From: JAGPUQ01 sp963708735
GTDB taxonomy: Bacteria > Pseudomonadota > Gammaproteobacteria > Pseudomonadales > Porticoccaceae
Reading direction: 5' to 3'
Assembly (NCBI GenBank): GCA_963708735.1
Contig: CAVPTW010000033.1
Location: 29,560-93,559 of the forward strand
DNA length: 64,000 bases
The notes below the pieces were generated by a model, which saw only the letters and a list, made by a program, of their open reading frames with translations, had not been told where the DNA came from and did no database searches. A program made the translations under genes and the position numbers. Shown piece by piece: positions 17,779 to 27,717 of this stretch; within the stretch, counting starts at the first letter, position 1, and the number at the start of each line of letters is the position of its first letter.

Positions 17779-18684
17779 TCAACCCCGCGGGTGATGCCGC
17801 GCGTGGAGTTCGCGCAGCCGCGTCTGCGCCACATGGGTGTAGATCTGGGTGGTCGAGAGATCGCTGTGGCCGAGCAGCAACTGCACCACGCGCAGGTCTG
17901 CGCCATGATCGAGCAGATGCGTCGCAAACGCGTGGCGCAGCGTGTGGGGAGACAGGGGCTTGTCGATGCCCGCGCACTGCGCCCAGTGCCGTATCCGGTA
18001 CCAGAAAGCCTGCCGGGTCATCCCGCTGCCGCGGGGTGTAAGGAAACAGGCATTGCTCTGCCGCGTACCCAGAAGGGCGGAGCGAGCGTCGCGCAGATAG
18101 GCTTGCAGCCAGTGCATGGCCTCCTCGCCCATGGGCACCAGGCGTTCCTTGCTACCCTTGCCCAGCACCCGCACCACACCCTGGCGCAGATTGATCTGGT
18201 CGAGCGCCAGGCCGGTCAGCTCGCTCACCCGCAGCCCGGTGGCGTACAGCAGTTCCAGCATCGCGCGATCGCGCAGCCCGATGGTCTGCGTAACATCCGG
18301 CGCGTTGAGAAGTTTCTCGACGTCGACTTCAGAAAGAAACTTGGGCAGCGGTCGCCCCTGCTTGGGGCTGCTGACGCCGGCCATGGGATGGTGCGCCAGG
18401 GTTCCTGAGCGCAGTTGCGCATCGTAGAAGCCACGCAGGCAGGACAGCGCGCGCGCCACCGAACGCGGGCTCGCGCGCTGCCGATAGCGATCGGCGAGGT
18501 ATTCCTGAATCCGGACCGGATCGGCGTCGAGCAGGCCGCAGGGCTGTCCGCAGGATGGTCCGGCGAGCCAGACCGCAAAGGCATTGAGGTCGCGCCGATA
18601 CGCCGCGAGACTGTTGTCGCTCAGCCCTTTTTCGAGCCAGAGCGCATTGAGGTGATCGTCGATGAGGCGCGCGTCGGCAGTCAT
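17779..18684 (-). CDS. xerD: Site-specific tyrosine recombinase XerD
   Basis: This 301-residue recombinase resolves chromosome dimers at dif together with XerC. The SAM-like core-binding domain occupies residues 1-95. The catalytic residues are Arg in TGLRVSELTGL, Lys in GKGSKERLVPMG, His-x-x-Arg in HTLRHAFATHLL, His in LLGHSDLSTTQ and the nucleophile Tyr in IYTHV. It is a core gene in the dsbC-xerD context, not a phage or island integrase. Confidence 0.94.
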   Translation of the reverse strand: MTADARLIDDHLNALWLEKGLSDNSLAAYRRDLNAFAVWLAGPSCGQPCGLLDADPVRIQEYLADRYRQRASPRSVARALSCLRGFYDAQLRSGTLAHHPMAGVSSPKQGRPLPKFLSEVDVEKLLNAPDVTQTIGLRDRAMLELLYATGLRVSELTGLALDQINLRQGVVRVLGKGSKERLVPMGEEAMHWLQAYLRDARSALLGTRQSNACFLTPRGSGMTRQAFWYRIRHWAQCAGIDKPLSPHTLRHAFATHLLDHGADLRVVQLLLGHSDLSTTQIYTHVAQTRLRELHARHHPRG

Positions 18685-18717
18685 GGCGTCAGTCTACCCG
18701 ACGCGCAACCCGCAGCC

Positions 18718-18739
18718 GCCGGCCACCGCAGCGGCCGGC
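18718..18739 (-). terminator. Hairpin after rplS
   Basis: The arms GCCGGCC and GGCCGGC form a perfect 7-bp stem around an 8-base loop. It lies 8 bases beyond the rplS stop codon on the minus strand, at the end of the rpsP-rimM-trmD-rplS operon. No T-run follows, so it is a weak candidate. Confidence 0.35.
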
Positions 18740-18746
18740 AGCCGGT

Positions 18747-19100
18747 TCAGCCGAGGCGTTCCTTGATCCGCGCGGCCTTGCCGGACAGGTCACGCAGATA
18801 ATAAAGCTTGGCCTGACGCACATCGCCGCGACGGACAACTTTCACGCTGTCGATGTGCGGGCTGTAGGTCTGGAAGGTACGTTCCACGCCGACGCCGTTG
18901 GAAATTTTGCGCAGAGTGAACGCGGAGTTGACCCCGCGGTTGCGCCGGGCGATGACGATGCCCTCAAACGCCTGCAGGCGCTCGCGGGTGCCTTCCACGA
19001 CCTTCACCTGCACGAGCAGGGTATCGCCGGGACGAAAGTCCGGGATTTCCTTGCCCATCTGTTCGGTTTCGATCTGCGCGATAACTGGATTCTTGCTCAT
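18747..19100 (-). CDS. rplS: 50S ribosomal protein L19
   Basis: This 117-residue protein sits at the 30S-50S interface. The family sequence FRPGDTLLVQVKVVEGTRER and RGVNSAFTLRKIS is unmistakable. GGGAG precedes the ATG at 19100; the upstream in-frame ATG is not used. It is the last gene of the rpsP-rimM-trmD-rplS operon. Confidence 0.97.
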   Translation of the reverse strand: MSKNPVIAQIETEQMGKEIPDFRPGDTLLVQVKVVEGTRERLQAFEGIVIARRNRGVNSAFTLRKISNGVGVERTFQTYSPHIDSVKVVRRGDVRQAKLYYLRDLSGKAARIKERLG

Positions 19101-19227
19101 CGTCTTCTCCCGCGTAATGCCGTCGCTTGGTCGGTATCCACGTCGTCCCAACGCGGGAACCGGATCCTGACCGCCACTGTGTAATGCAATTCTTCGACGG
19201 AATTCCCGTCACTCATTCGATTCGCCG

Positions 19228-19911
19228 CTAGCGACCCGCCAGCAGGTCCGGACGCCGCGCCAGCGTGCGCGCCTGCGCCTGCTGGCGCCGCCAGCGCTCG
19301 ATGGCGCCGTGATCCCCGGACAACAGCACTTCCGGCACGCCGAGACCCCGATATTCCGGCGGCCGCGTATAGTGCGGACAATCCAGCAGACCCGCAACAA
19401 AAGAGTCCTGCCGTGCCGAGTCGGCGTCGCCGAGCGCGCCCGGCAGTTGCCGAATCAGCGCATCCAGCAGCACCATGGCCGGCAGCTCACCACCGCTCAA
19501 CACATAGTCGCCGATGGACCATTCCTCATCGACTTCGAGCGCAACAATGCGCTCGTCGACGCCTTCGTAACGACCCGCAATCAGGATCAGATCCCGCTCG
19601 GCACCGGCCATCTCCATCACCGCATCGTGGCGCAACACCCGGCCTTGCGGCGACAGATATAGCACCCGCGCACCCTGCGTCCACGCCCGTGCTTCGGCGA
19701 TGGCAGCACCCAGGGGCTCGGGCCGCATCACCATGCCGGGTCCGCCGCCGTAGGGGCGATCATCCACTGTCTGATGGCGATCGGCGGTGTAGTCGCGCGG
19801 ATTGAAGCAGCGGATTTCCAGCAAACCGTTGCGCACCGCGCGACCGCTGACGCCGTAATCGACCAGGGCTCCGAACATCTCCGGAAACAATGTCACTACC
19901 GCGACTTTCAT
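19228..19911 (-). CDS. trmD: tRNA (guanine-N1)-methyltransferase TrmD
   Basis: This 227-residue SPOUT methyltransferase makes m1G37 in tRNAs and prevents frameshifting. YGGGPGMVMRPEP, LSPQGRV, GRYEGVDERI and WSIGDYVLSGGELPA are all present and form the knotted SAM site. It starts 15 bases after rimM and lies upstream of rplS with a 127-base gap that holds no other gene. Confidence 0.97.
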   Translation of the reverse strand: MKVAVVTLFPEMFGALVDYGVSGRAVRNGLLEIRCFNPRDYTADRHQTVDDRPYGGGPGMVMRPEPLGAAIAEARAWTQGARVLYLSPQGRVLRHDAVMEMAGAERDLILIAGRYEGVDERIVALEVDEEWSIGDYVLSGGELPAMVLLDALIRQLPGALGDADSARQDSFVAGLLDCPHYTRPPEYRGLGVPEVLLSGDHGAIERWRRQQAQARTLARRPDLLAGR

Positions 19912-19926
19912 GGATGCGCCGGCCCT

Positions 19927-20481
19927 TCAGTAATCGGGATCCCAGTCCACATCCATGGTGCCCGCCGCGCGATCGATCGCGAGCACCACCGGGTCGACAT
20001 AAGGAATGAGTCGCTCTGCGCGGTCGCGGCTCTGGTCGTCGCCGCGCACCACCAGCACATCGTTGGCGCCGGTCTCGATCAGTTCGGTCACCGTACCCAG
20101 TCGCACCCGGTCTCCGTCGGCACGCCCGTACACCGCCAGCCCGATCAACTCATGCCAGTAATATTCATCTTCGGGAAGGGCCGGCAGCTGGGCCAGTTCG
20201 ACATGAATGTCGAGCTGGCAGTAGCGCCGCGCCTGATCCCGATCATCCACACCCACCAGATGGGCCACCACCTGCTGGCCCTGTATCCGCCCGGCGTCGT
20301 GTTCCAGGGTCCGCCAGACGCCTTCTTCACACAGCCACCAAGGCCGATAGTTCAGGATATTGTCGGCCGGCGCGGTGCTGGAATCGATTTTTACCCAGCC
20401 CTTGATGCCGTACACGCCCGCGATGCGGCCGATTTTCAGGGGCTGCTCCGGCGCCTCCTGCGGATTCGCCGGGCGCGACAC
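19927..20481 (-). CDS. rimM: Ribosome maturation factor RimM
   Basis: This 184-residue protein helps assemble the 30S head and binds S19. An N-terminal RimM domain (LKIGRIAGVYGIKGWVKI) is followed by a PRC-barrel domain (YYWHELIGLAVYG...GTVTELIETGANDVLVV). The GTG at 20481 was chosen because it lies 4 bases after the rpsP stop and just before the conserved sequence; the open frame upstream overlaps rpsP. Confidence 0.93.
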   Translation of the reverse strand: MSRPANPQEAPEQPLKIGRIAGVYGIKGWVKIDSSTAPADNILNYRPWWLCEEGVWRTLEHDAGRIQGQQVVAHLVGVDDRDQARRYCQLDIHVELAQLPALPEDEYYWHELIGLAVYGRADGDRVRLGTVTELIETGANDVLVVRGDDQSRDRAERLIPYVDPVVLAIDRAAGTMDVDWDPDY

Positions 20482-20485
20482 GGGC

Positions 20486-20752
20486 TCAGGCGGTGGCTTG
20501 GACCGCCGCACTCTTGCCCGCTTCGCGCACCAGATCGGCGACTCGCGGCGTAACCTGAGCACCCAGTTTGCACCAGTGCTCGACGCGCGCGGCATTGACG
20601 CGCAAGCGCTCTTCACCACCGGTGGCAATGGGATTGAAAAACCCCACGCGCTCGATGAAACGGCCGTCACGCGCCGTTTTGCCGTCAGTGACAACCAGAT
20701 GATAGAAGGGACGTTTTTTCGCCCCACCACGAGCCAATCGGATCTTTACCAT
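20486..20752 (-). CDS. rpsP: 30S ribosomal protein S16
   Basis: This 88-residue ribosomal protein begins MVKIRLARGGAKKRPFYHLV, the canonical S16 N-terminus, and ends in an Ala-rich tail. An AGGA site precedes the ATG at 20752. It is the first gene of the operon; rimM follows after 4 bases. The ffh gene often found upstream is not here. Confidence 0.97.
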   Translation of the reverse strand: MVKIRLARGGAKKRPFYHLVVTDGKTARDGRFIERVGFFNPIATGGEERLRVNAARVEHWCKLGAQVTPRVADLVREAGKSAAVQATA

Positions 20753-20923
20753 GACATGTCCTGGTGTGTGTTCTAGTCTGCTTCCGCACCTGCACGGCAC
20801 GGCGAAGGCGCGCGATTCTACGCCAAAGCCCTGGCAATGAAAACCTTTGCGGTGGCGCCGTCGCCACCGTGGGCTGGAGCGGCGCCCATCGGGCCGCTAC
20901 CGATCATCATCCGCGTCGGCGCT

Positions 20924-22051
20924 TCAGAGCGCCCGGCGCGGACGCGCCGCCAACGCCTGGAACCAGGGCAGCACCCGTTCGCGATTGATCCGGTAGGGAT
21001 AGGCGTGGCCCCAGTCCGGCAGCTCGTCAAAGCGGATGTCGTATTCGAGATGGGCCAGCAGCCCACAGGTACTGCGCACCGTTTCGATCGGGAAAACATG
21101 ATCGTGCGCTCCGTGTACCACCAGCAGCGGCACCTCGCGACCTTCCCGACGGCGCAGCAAAGGCTCCGCGACCTGGCTCAACTCACCCGCGATCGGCGCC
21201 ACGCCGGCGAAATACTCGGGCGCCAGAAACGCCAGCAGATAGCTGAAGGTGGCGCCGTCCGACAAGCCGGTGAGATACACCCGCCCGCGCTCGATTTTGT
21301 ATTCATCGCCCACCCGATCGATGGCGCCGGTCACCGACGCACTATCCAGATGGGGTTCGAGAATCGACCAGGTGATGTCGGTGGATTTGGGCGCGAGCAC
21401 CAGATAGCCGTGGGTTTTGGCGAGCCGCAGCCAGGTCCAGAGGTATTCGTCGCCGGTGCCGGACGCGCCGTGGAGAGCGACGATCAGCGGCCACTCCCGC
21501 GCCGGGGAGTAGTTTTCCGGCACATAGAGCGCATAGCGCTCGTGATCGTCGCCCGCCGCCACCTGCAACAGACCCACCGGCGCGTCCGCATCCGGGGCCG
21601 GCTGCTCCAGCAGTTGCTGCCGGGCGCGGTCCACGCCATCCCAGAAGAAGGCAGACAGCGTCGGCAGATCGGCGCGCAGCGCATAGAGCGTGGTCAATGC
21701 CTCGACCAGCAATTGCCGGCTCTGCACAAAGGCATTGATAAAGGTCGCGCCGCGCCCCTGCCGCCAGAGTTGCGCGGCGTCTTCGCAGCGGGTTGCGGCG
21801 TCGAGGAGGCGACGATGAAATTCCTCGTGGCCCGGCGGTGGCATCAGCGCCTCAAGACCGTGCCGCGTGGCGGGCACCAGATCCGCCAATGCCACCCGCA
21901 AACGTTCCTGGGACGCCGCCAGGTCGCCGAATCGAAGATCCTCGAACTCGGCTTCTAACACTCGCAGCGTCTCCAGCAGAAAATGCTCCAGCACTTCGCG
22001 CTGGCGATCATAGTCCCGGACATCAGAGTCCCGTGAATCAGTGGCCATCAC
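20924..22051 (-). CDS. Alpha/beta hydrolase (esterase/PHB-depolymerase-like)
   Basis: This 375-residue protein has an unusual helical N-terminal region (residues about 1-165) rich in Leu, Glu and Arg. The C-terminal alpha/beta-hydrolase domain has the oxyanion segment VALHGASG, the nucleophile elbow GLSDGATFSY, an acid candidate in VHGAHDHVFP, and a late histidine in PDWGHAYPYR. No signal peptide is seen, so it probably acts in the cytoplasm on an ester of unknown identity. It is separated from rpsP by a 171-base gap and may be independently transcribed. Confidence 0.75.
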   Translation of the reverse strand: MMATDSRDSDVRDYDRQREVLEHFLLETLRVLEAEFEDLRFGDLAASQERLRVALADLVPATRHGLEALMPPPGHEEFHRRLLDAATRCEDAAQLWRQGRGATFINAFVQSRQLLVEALTTLYALRADLPTLSAFFWDGVDRARQQLLEQPAPDADAPVGLLQVAAGDDHERYALYVPENYSPAREWPLIVALHGASGTGDEYLWTWLRLAKTHGYLVLAPKSTDITWSILEPHLDSASVTGAIDRVGDEYKIERGRVYLTGLSDGATFSYLLAFLAPEYFAGVAPIAGELSQVAEPLLRRREGREVPLLVVHGAHDHVFPIETVRSTCGLLAHLEYDIRFDELPDWGHAYPYRINRERVLPWFQALAARPRRAL

Positions 22052-22179
22052 GCCCCCGCAGAATGGTTCTTATGGGTCGAGACTAGCACGGCCGGGCACG
22101 GCAGCGCCCGCGCATTGACCCCCGCCGGGCGACCTGTTTTGATCGCCGGACCATTTTTTCATCACACAGGAAGCAAACC

Positions 22180-23004
22180 ATGGGCACACTACAGGGCAAG
22201 GTGGCATTGATCACTGGGGGCGCGAGCGGCATCGGCGAGGGCACGGTGCGGCATTTCGTCGCCGAGGGCGCGCGCGTCGTCATCGCCGACATGCAGCGTG
22301 AACGCGGCGAAAAGCTTGCCGCCGAACTGGGCGCCAATGCGCTGTTCGCGGCAGTGGACGTAACGCAGGAAGAGCAGGTCAAGGCCGCGATCGCCAGCGC
22401 CGTGACGCGCTGGGGCCGGCTCGACTGCATCTTCAACAACGCCGGCTTTGGCGGCGCCATCGGGCCACTGGAAGACACTCCGGTGGAAGACTACGACATC
22501 ACCTTCGACGTGCTGCTGAAAGGCGTCTTTCTGGGCATGAAACACGCGATCCCGGTGATGAAACGCCAGGGCGGCGGCAGCATCATCAACACCGCCAGCG
22601 TCGCCGGACTGATCGCGGGGCACACCCCGCATCTGTACTCGGTCGCCAAGGCAGCGGTGATCCACCTCACCAAATCCGTGGCCCTGGAAGTGGGCGAAAA
22701 CAGCATCCGGGTGAACGCCATCTGCCCGGGTTTCATCGCCACCCCACTCGCCACCAACACCGTGGGACGCGATGAGAAAATGGCCGAGCTCGACTACAAG
22801 ATCACCCAGCCCATTCCGCGTGTGGGTCAGCCCCAGGATATCGCGGCCATGGCCGGCTGGCTGGCCGGCGATCAATCGACCTTCGTCACCGGCCAGGCCA
22901 TCGCTGTCGACGGCGGCATCAGCGCCGGCCTGCGCTGGGCCAAGCAGCCCTCGTACCACAAGAGTTATCGGCCGATCAAAGTCTACCGCCCGCCGAGCCG
23001 CTAG
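22180..23004 (+). CDS. SDR family NAD(P)-dependent oxidoreductase
   Basis: This 274-residue short-chain dehydrogenase has the coenzyme motif TGGASGIGEG at residues about 11-20, NNAG near residue 87, catalytic Ser in NTASVAG and the YxxxK pair in LYSVAKAAV. The DMQ segment after strand 2 places an Asp that favours NAD+. The C-terminal extension WAKQPSYHKSYRPIKVYRP is longer than usual. Substrates in this group include sterols and alicyclic alcohols, but none can be assigned. AGGAAG precedes the start. Confidence 0.85.
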   Translation: MGTLQGKVALITGGASGIGEGTVRHFVAEGARVVIADMQRERGEKLAAELGANALFAAVDVTQEEQVKAAIASAVTRWGRLDCIFNNAGFGGAIGPLEDTPVEDYDITFDVLLKGVFLGMKHAIPVMKRQGGGSIINTASVAGLIAGHTPHLYSVAKAAVIHLTKSVALEVGENSIRVNAICPGFIATPLATNTVGRDEKMAELDYKITQPIPRVGQPQDIAAMAGWLAGDQSTFVTGQAIAVDGGISAGLRWAKQPSYHKSYRPIKVYRPPSR

Positions 23005-23019
23005 CGGTCAGCACCGGAT

Positions 23020-23069
23020 GCCAGCCCGGCACCAGCAGCTCTTCAACAAGCTGCTGGTGCCGGGCTGGC
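23020..23069 (+). terminator. Long perfect hairpin between the SDR gene and folE
   Basis: Positions 23020-23040 and 23049-23069 are exact 21-bp reverse complements around the loop CTTCAACA. The stem follows the SDR stop codon by 15 bases and is followed by TCTTTACCTTTC. It probably ends SDR transcription. Its length and perfection are unusual for a plain terminator, so a REP-like element is possible. Confidence 0.6.
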
Positions 23070-23134
23070 GCAAGTCTTTACCTTTCAAGGTTCCTCACTT
23101 AGGGTAGCCGTCCGCTACCTATGGCCCCCACACA

Positions 23135-23646
<512 letters not shown>

Positions 23647-23674
<28 letters not shown>

Positions 23675-24528
23675 GCTCGCCCAGGGCCGCCACCGAAAAA
23701 CGCATCCAGCCGCCGCGCCACTTCCGGCGCGGGTTCCTCCATGTGGAAATGGTGGCCGCCGCGCACCTCGGCAATTTCCATGTCCCGCGCGTGCGCTTCC
23801 ATGCCGTAGAACCGTGCCACCCGCGCAAGATCCGACAACAGCAGCAGAATCGGGCATGGGATGCGCTCGACAAAGCTGCGCACCAGCTCCGGCGTCAGCT
23901 TGATCTCGGAATTGAGCTTGAGCTTTTCATCGCTGCGCCAGCGATAACCACCCGCGACCCGCTCCATCCCGCGCGCCACGATGTCGGGCGCGGACAGCGC
24001 CGGCAGCGGCGAGAGGCCCCGCAGCCGGGTCGCTGTGAGCGCTTCGACATCCGGATACAGACGCGGCACCTGACCGCAGCGCGCCGCGCGATCGAGAATG
24101 GCGCCGCGCAACTGTTCGGGTTCATCGGCGGTGGCCACGGTCGCCGGCACGAAGCTGTCGAGCAGTCCGAGATGGCTGACCCGTTCGGGAAAAGTGCCGG
24201 CGGTCAGGGTGCAGATCATGGCGCCGCGCGAATGCCCGAGCAGCGCGAAACGCTCCCAACCCAGTTGCTCCGCCACCGCGTGCACCACCCCCACGTCCTG
24301 CCAGATGTTGTAGGTGCCGTCCGCCGAGCGGTGGCTGCTGTGCCCGTGGCCGGGCAGATCGAGGGCGATCAGGCGCACCTGCCCCAGCAAGCGGCCCAGG
24401 GGCGCGAAGCTGCCGCAGTTGTCGAGCCAGCCGTGCAGGGCCAGCACCGGGGTACCGGCGGGATTACCCCATTCGGTGGCGGCGATACGGAGGCCATCGT
24501 AGGAAAATTCGTGTTCGACGGGGGTCAT
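23647..24528 (-). CDS. Alpha/beta fold hydrolase
   Basis: This 293-residue protein has a classic alpha/beta-hydrolase core: LALHGWLDNCGSF (oxyanion region), DLPGHGHSSHR, nucleophile elbow GHSRGAM and a C-terminal catalytic histidine in VRGGHHFHMEEP. It resembles the soluble MhpC/serine-hydrolase-like group. The ATG at 24528 begins at the conserved strand; the open frame further upstream is a shadow of sixA. The 3' end overlaps folE. Confidence 0.82.
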
Positions 24529-24568
24529 GGCGATAACTCGTACTGCGGAAAGTGCGGGGCGATGCGGC

Positions 24569-25030
24569 TCAACCTGGCGGGCGTTCCTGCCAGAGCAGGC
24601 GCGCCCCGCCGCGCATGCAGGCGGTGACATCCAGCGCCGCCAGATAAGCGGTACCCATGGGTGCCACGTCCTCGCGATCGGTGAGGTAACGCAGCAGCTC
24701 GCCCACCAGCGGCTGGTGGCTGACCAGCAGCAGCGCCTCGCAGTCCAGCGCATCGATCAGCGTCGCAACCTGCCCTGCGTCACCCGCCGGGGTGAGCGCG
24801 GTCTCGACCAGCAACTCGCCGGCAAAATTCAGCGTGCGCATCAGTTCCGCCGCGGTCTGCCGGGCGCGCTGATGGGGACTGGTCACGACGCGCTGCAACC
24901 CGGCGAGTCGTTGCGCGCAGGCGAGCGCCACCGCCCGCACCTCAGCCGTGCCCTGGGGCGTCAGCCGGCGCGCGGCATCCGAGGGCGCATGGGGCTCGGC
25001 CTCGCCGTGGCGCAATACGTAGAGTCTCAT
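24569..25030 (-). CDS. sixA: Phosphohistidine phosphatase SixA
   Basis: This 153-residue histidine phosphatase begins MRLYVLRHGEAEPHA, with the RHG catalytic motif. The second conserved region is VTSPHQRARQTAAEL, and the second histidine is in LLVSHQPLVGELLRYL. SixA removes phosphate from the HPt domain of ArcB and from the nitrogen PTS. It follows gpsA by 25 bases on the same strand, an order also known in Pseudomonas. Confidence 0.92.
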   Translation of the reverse strand: MRLYVLRHGEAEPHAPSDAARRLTPQGTAEVRAVALACAQRLAGLQRVVTSPHQRARQTAAELMRTLNFAGELLVETALTPAGDAGQVATLIDALDCEALLLVSHQPLVGELLRYLTDREDVAPMGTAYLAALDVTACMRGGARLLWQERPPG

Positions 25031-25055
25031 GGCGTGGTTCCGTGGGGGTGGCGGG

Positions 25056-26072
25056 TCAGCCGACCCGGAATTCGACGTCGTCGGTGCGCTCGGACACCGC
25101 CAGGCCGGCGAGTACCCGCGAAATCGACCGGCCCTCGAACAGCACGGCGTGCAGCGCGCTCGCCAACGGCATGTAGACGCCCAGCTCGTCCGCCTTGCGC
25201 TTGACGATGCGGGTGGTGTTGATGCCTTCCGCCACCTGACCGATGGCGGCGACCGCCGCGTCCAGCGCTTCGCCCGCCGCCAGCGCCCGACCGATGCGGA
25301 AATTGCGGCTCAGCGGCGAAGTGCAGGTGACGAACAGATCGCCGACGCCGCCGAGCCCCAGAAAGGTCATGGGATTGGCGCCGAGCGTTGCGGCAAAGCG
25401 CGTCATTTCCGCCAGGCTGCGCGTCAGCAGCACCGCCATGGTGTTCTGCCCGAGTCCCATCTGGGTCGCCATGCCGGCTTCGATGGCATAGATGTTCTTG
25501 AGCGCGCCCGCGAGTTCGACACCGAACACGTCCGGATTCGCATAGACCCGAAAATACGGCGTGACCAGCAGCGACTGCACCAGCGCGCAGACCTCCGGAT
25601 CGGTGCTCGCGATCACCGTCGCCGTGATGGCATGACGCGCCACCTCGCGCGCCAGGTTGGGTCCGCTGATGACGCCGATGCGCGCGCCGGGAAGTTCCTC
25701 CGCGAGCACCTCGCTCATCCGTGTGAAGCCTTCCGGTGCGAAACCCTTGGCGGTACTGATGACCACGGTCCCCGCCGCGATATGCGGCGCGGCCAACTGC
25801 GCCACGGCGCGAAAGGCGGCAGTCGGCACCGAAAAGAACACCACCCGCGCCCCGGCCAGCGCAGCCGCAAGATCGGCAGTGATGGAGAGGTTGGGCTCCA
25901 GGGGATAGTCGGGGAGATAACGGGGGTTGCTCCGCGCCGCCTGACACTGGGCGGCATAGGCGGCATCGCGCATCCACAGCACCGCCTCGTGACCGTTGCC
26001 GGCGACCATGTTGGCGATGGCGGTGCCGAAGCTGCCACCACCGAGCACGGCAATCTTGGTGGGTACAACCAT
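25056..26072 (-). CDS. gpsA: Glycerol-3-phosphate dehydrogenase [NAD(P)+]
   Basis: This 338-residue enzyme reduces dihydroxyacetone phosphate to sn-glycerol 3-phosphate for phospholipid synthesis. The Rossmann motif VLGGGSFGTAIANM is at the N-terminus, STAKGFAPEGFTRM and SGPNLAREVA are substrate-site landmarks, and LKNIYAIEAGMA contains the catalytic lysine. The ATG at 26072 places the dinucleotide fold correctly; the frame is open to 26165 without family similarity. It is divergent from the aldehyde dehydrogenase gene. Confidence 0.95.
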   Translation of the reverse strand: MVVPTKIAVLGGGSFGTAIANMVAGNGHEAVLWMRDAAYAAQCQAARSNPRYLPDYPLEPNLSITADLAAALAGARVVFFSVPTAAFRAVAQLAAPHIAAGTVVISTAKGFAPEGFTRMSEVLAEELPGARIGVISGPNLAREVARHAITATVIASTDPEVCALVQSLLVTPYFRVYANPDVFGVELAGALKNIYAIEAGMATQMGLGQNTMAVLLTRSLAEMTRFAATLGANPMTFLGLGGVGDLFVTCTSPLSRNFRIGRALAAGEALDAAVAAIGQVAEGINTTRIVKRKADELGVYMPLASALHAVLFEGRSISRVLAGLAVSERTDDVEFRVG

Positions 26073-26283
26073 GGTGTTTCGCCATCCGGGACAGGCGCCA
26101 TTATCGGCGCCTGAAAAAAGCCATTGCAACCAACGTGCTTGCTTGACGTTCCGTAAAGCGCGCACTCATGATCCGTAGTCGCGATATCCCCGCACATCGC
26201 CACACGCGAGCCCCGGCCTTCCCGTATGCTCACGCCATTCGAGCGCGGCACACCGACCGGAGATCCATGCAGGAGGGTAATAA

Positions 26284-27717
26284 ATGGCACAACAACTCCA
26301 CCTCAAAAGCATCAACGCGCCCCAGACCGAAGCCGAACGCATCCTCATGCTTCAGAAGGACGCCTGTCGCGCCCAGCCCTACCCGTCACTCGCGGTGCGA
26401 CTCGACCTGCTGACCCGGCTGGAGCAGTTGCTCGCCACCCATGCCGACGCCATCGCGGCGGCGATCTCCGCCGACTTCGGCCACCGCAATCCCACCGAGA
26501 CCAAGCTGGTGGAAATCTTCGGCTCGCTGAGCGCGATCCGGGAGACCCGCAAGCACCTCAAACGCTGGATGCGTCCGCAGAAACGCAAGACCTCGGTGCT
26601 GTTTCTCACCGGCCGCAACTGCGTCATCCCGCAGCCCAAGGGCGTGGTGGGCGTGGCGACGCCCTGGAATTACCCGCTGTACCTCTCGATCGGCCCGGTC
26701 ATCAACGCACTCGCGGCCGGCAACCGCAGCATGGTCAAACTCGCCGCCAATTCGCAGAACCTGTGCCGCCTGATGCAGCAGCTCTGCCGCGACGCCTTCG
26801 GCGACGACACGCTCGCCTATCTGCCCGACGTCAGCGGCAGCGAGTTTTCCAGCCTGCCCTTCGACCACATCGTCTACACCGGCTCCGCCGAGAGCGGCCG
26901 CAACGTGATGCGCGCGGCGGCGGAAAACCTGTGTCCCGTGACCCTGGAGCTGGGCGGCAAATCGCCCACGGTGATCTGTGACGACTTCGATCTGCGGGAA
27001 GCGGCGAGCCGTCTGCTCTACGGCAAGTTCGTCAATGCCGGCCAGACCTGTGTGGCACCGGACTACCTGTTCGTGCCGCGCGCCAAGGTGGAGCGTTTCG
27101 TCGCCCTCGCTGGCGAGATCATGCGCCAGCGCTATCCCGACATTCACAACTCCGACTACACCTCCATCATCGACCGCCGCTCCTATGTGCGCTTGCGGGA
27201 GACGCTGGACGATGCCGTGGCCAAGGGTGCCCGCGCGGTGAGCCTGGTGGACGGGGATTACCACGACGAATTGCGCAAGATTCCACCGCAACTGGTGCTC
27301 GACGTGAATCCGACGATGCGCATCGTCCAGGAGGAAATCTTCGGCCCGCTGCTGACGGTGATGCCTTACGACAGCCTCGACGAAGTGCTCGATTACATCA
27401 ACGCCGGCGAGCGGCCATTGGCGCTCTACCTGTTCACCCATGATCGGGCGGTGCAGGAACGTGTGCTCTACCAGACACTGTCCGGCGGCGTGACCATCAA
27501 CCATTGCATCTTCCATGTGCTCCAGCACGGCATTCCCTTCGGCGGCGTGGGCGCGAGCGGCATGGGTCACTACCACGGCCACGACGGTTTTCTGGAAATG
27601 AGCAAGCTGCGCCCGGTGTTCACGTTCCCCAAGGTGGGCAGACCGGAGCTGTTCTACCCGCCCTACGGCAAATCCCACGACCTGCTCTACCGGGTGCTCA
27701 ACCGCCTGGGCCTGTAG
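26284..27717 (+). CDS. Coniferyl-aldehyde-type aldehyde dehydrogenase
   Basis: This 477-residue NAD(P)-dependent enzyme has the active-site cysteine in NAGQTCVAPDYLF and the general-base glutamate in TLELGGKSPTVI. GVVGVATPWNYPLYL is the cofactor-site landmark. The shortened, hydrophobic C-terminus resembles the coniferyl aldehyde/fatty aldehyde dehydrogenase branch, so the substrate could be an aromatic or long-chain aldehyde. A strong AGGAGG site precedes the ATG. It is the last clearly intact gene before the accessory region, and its 3' end has a near-identical 29-base match at the right edge of the window. Confidence 0.88.
   Translation: MAQQLHLKSINAPQTEAERILMLQKDACRAQPYPSLAVRLDLLTRLEQLLATHADAIAAAISADFGHRNPTETKLVEIFGSLSAIRETRKHLKRWMRPQKRKTSVLFLTGRNCVIPQPKGVVGVATPWNYPLYLSIGPVINALAAGNRSMVKLAANSQNLCRLMQQLCRDAFGDDTLAYLPDVSGSEFSSLPFDHIVYTGSAESGRNVMRAAAENLCPVTLELGGKSPTVICDDFDLREAASRLLYGKFVNAGQTCVAPDYLFVPRAKVERFVALAGEIMRQRYPDIHNSDYTSIIDRRSYVRLRETLDDAVAKGARAVSLVDGDYHDELRKIPPQLVLDVNPTMRIVQEEIFGPLLTVMPYDSLDEVLDYINAGERPLALYLFTHDRAVQERVLYQTLSGGVTINHCIFHVLQHGIPFGGVGASGMGHYHGHDGFLEMSKLRPVFTFPKVGRPELFYPPYGKSHDLLYRVLNRLGL

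Noticed and set aside
17779..18684. XerD as the integrase of a genomic island
   Set aside because: It sits in the conserved dsbC-xerD-rplS region and has the normal chromosomal XerD sequence. The accessory region begins 9 kb away.
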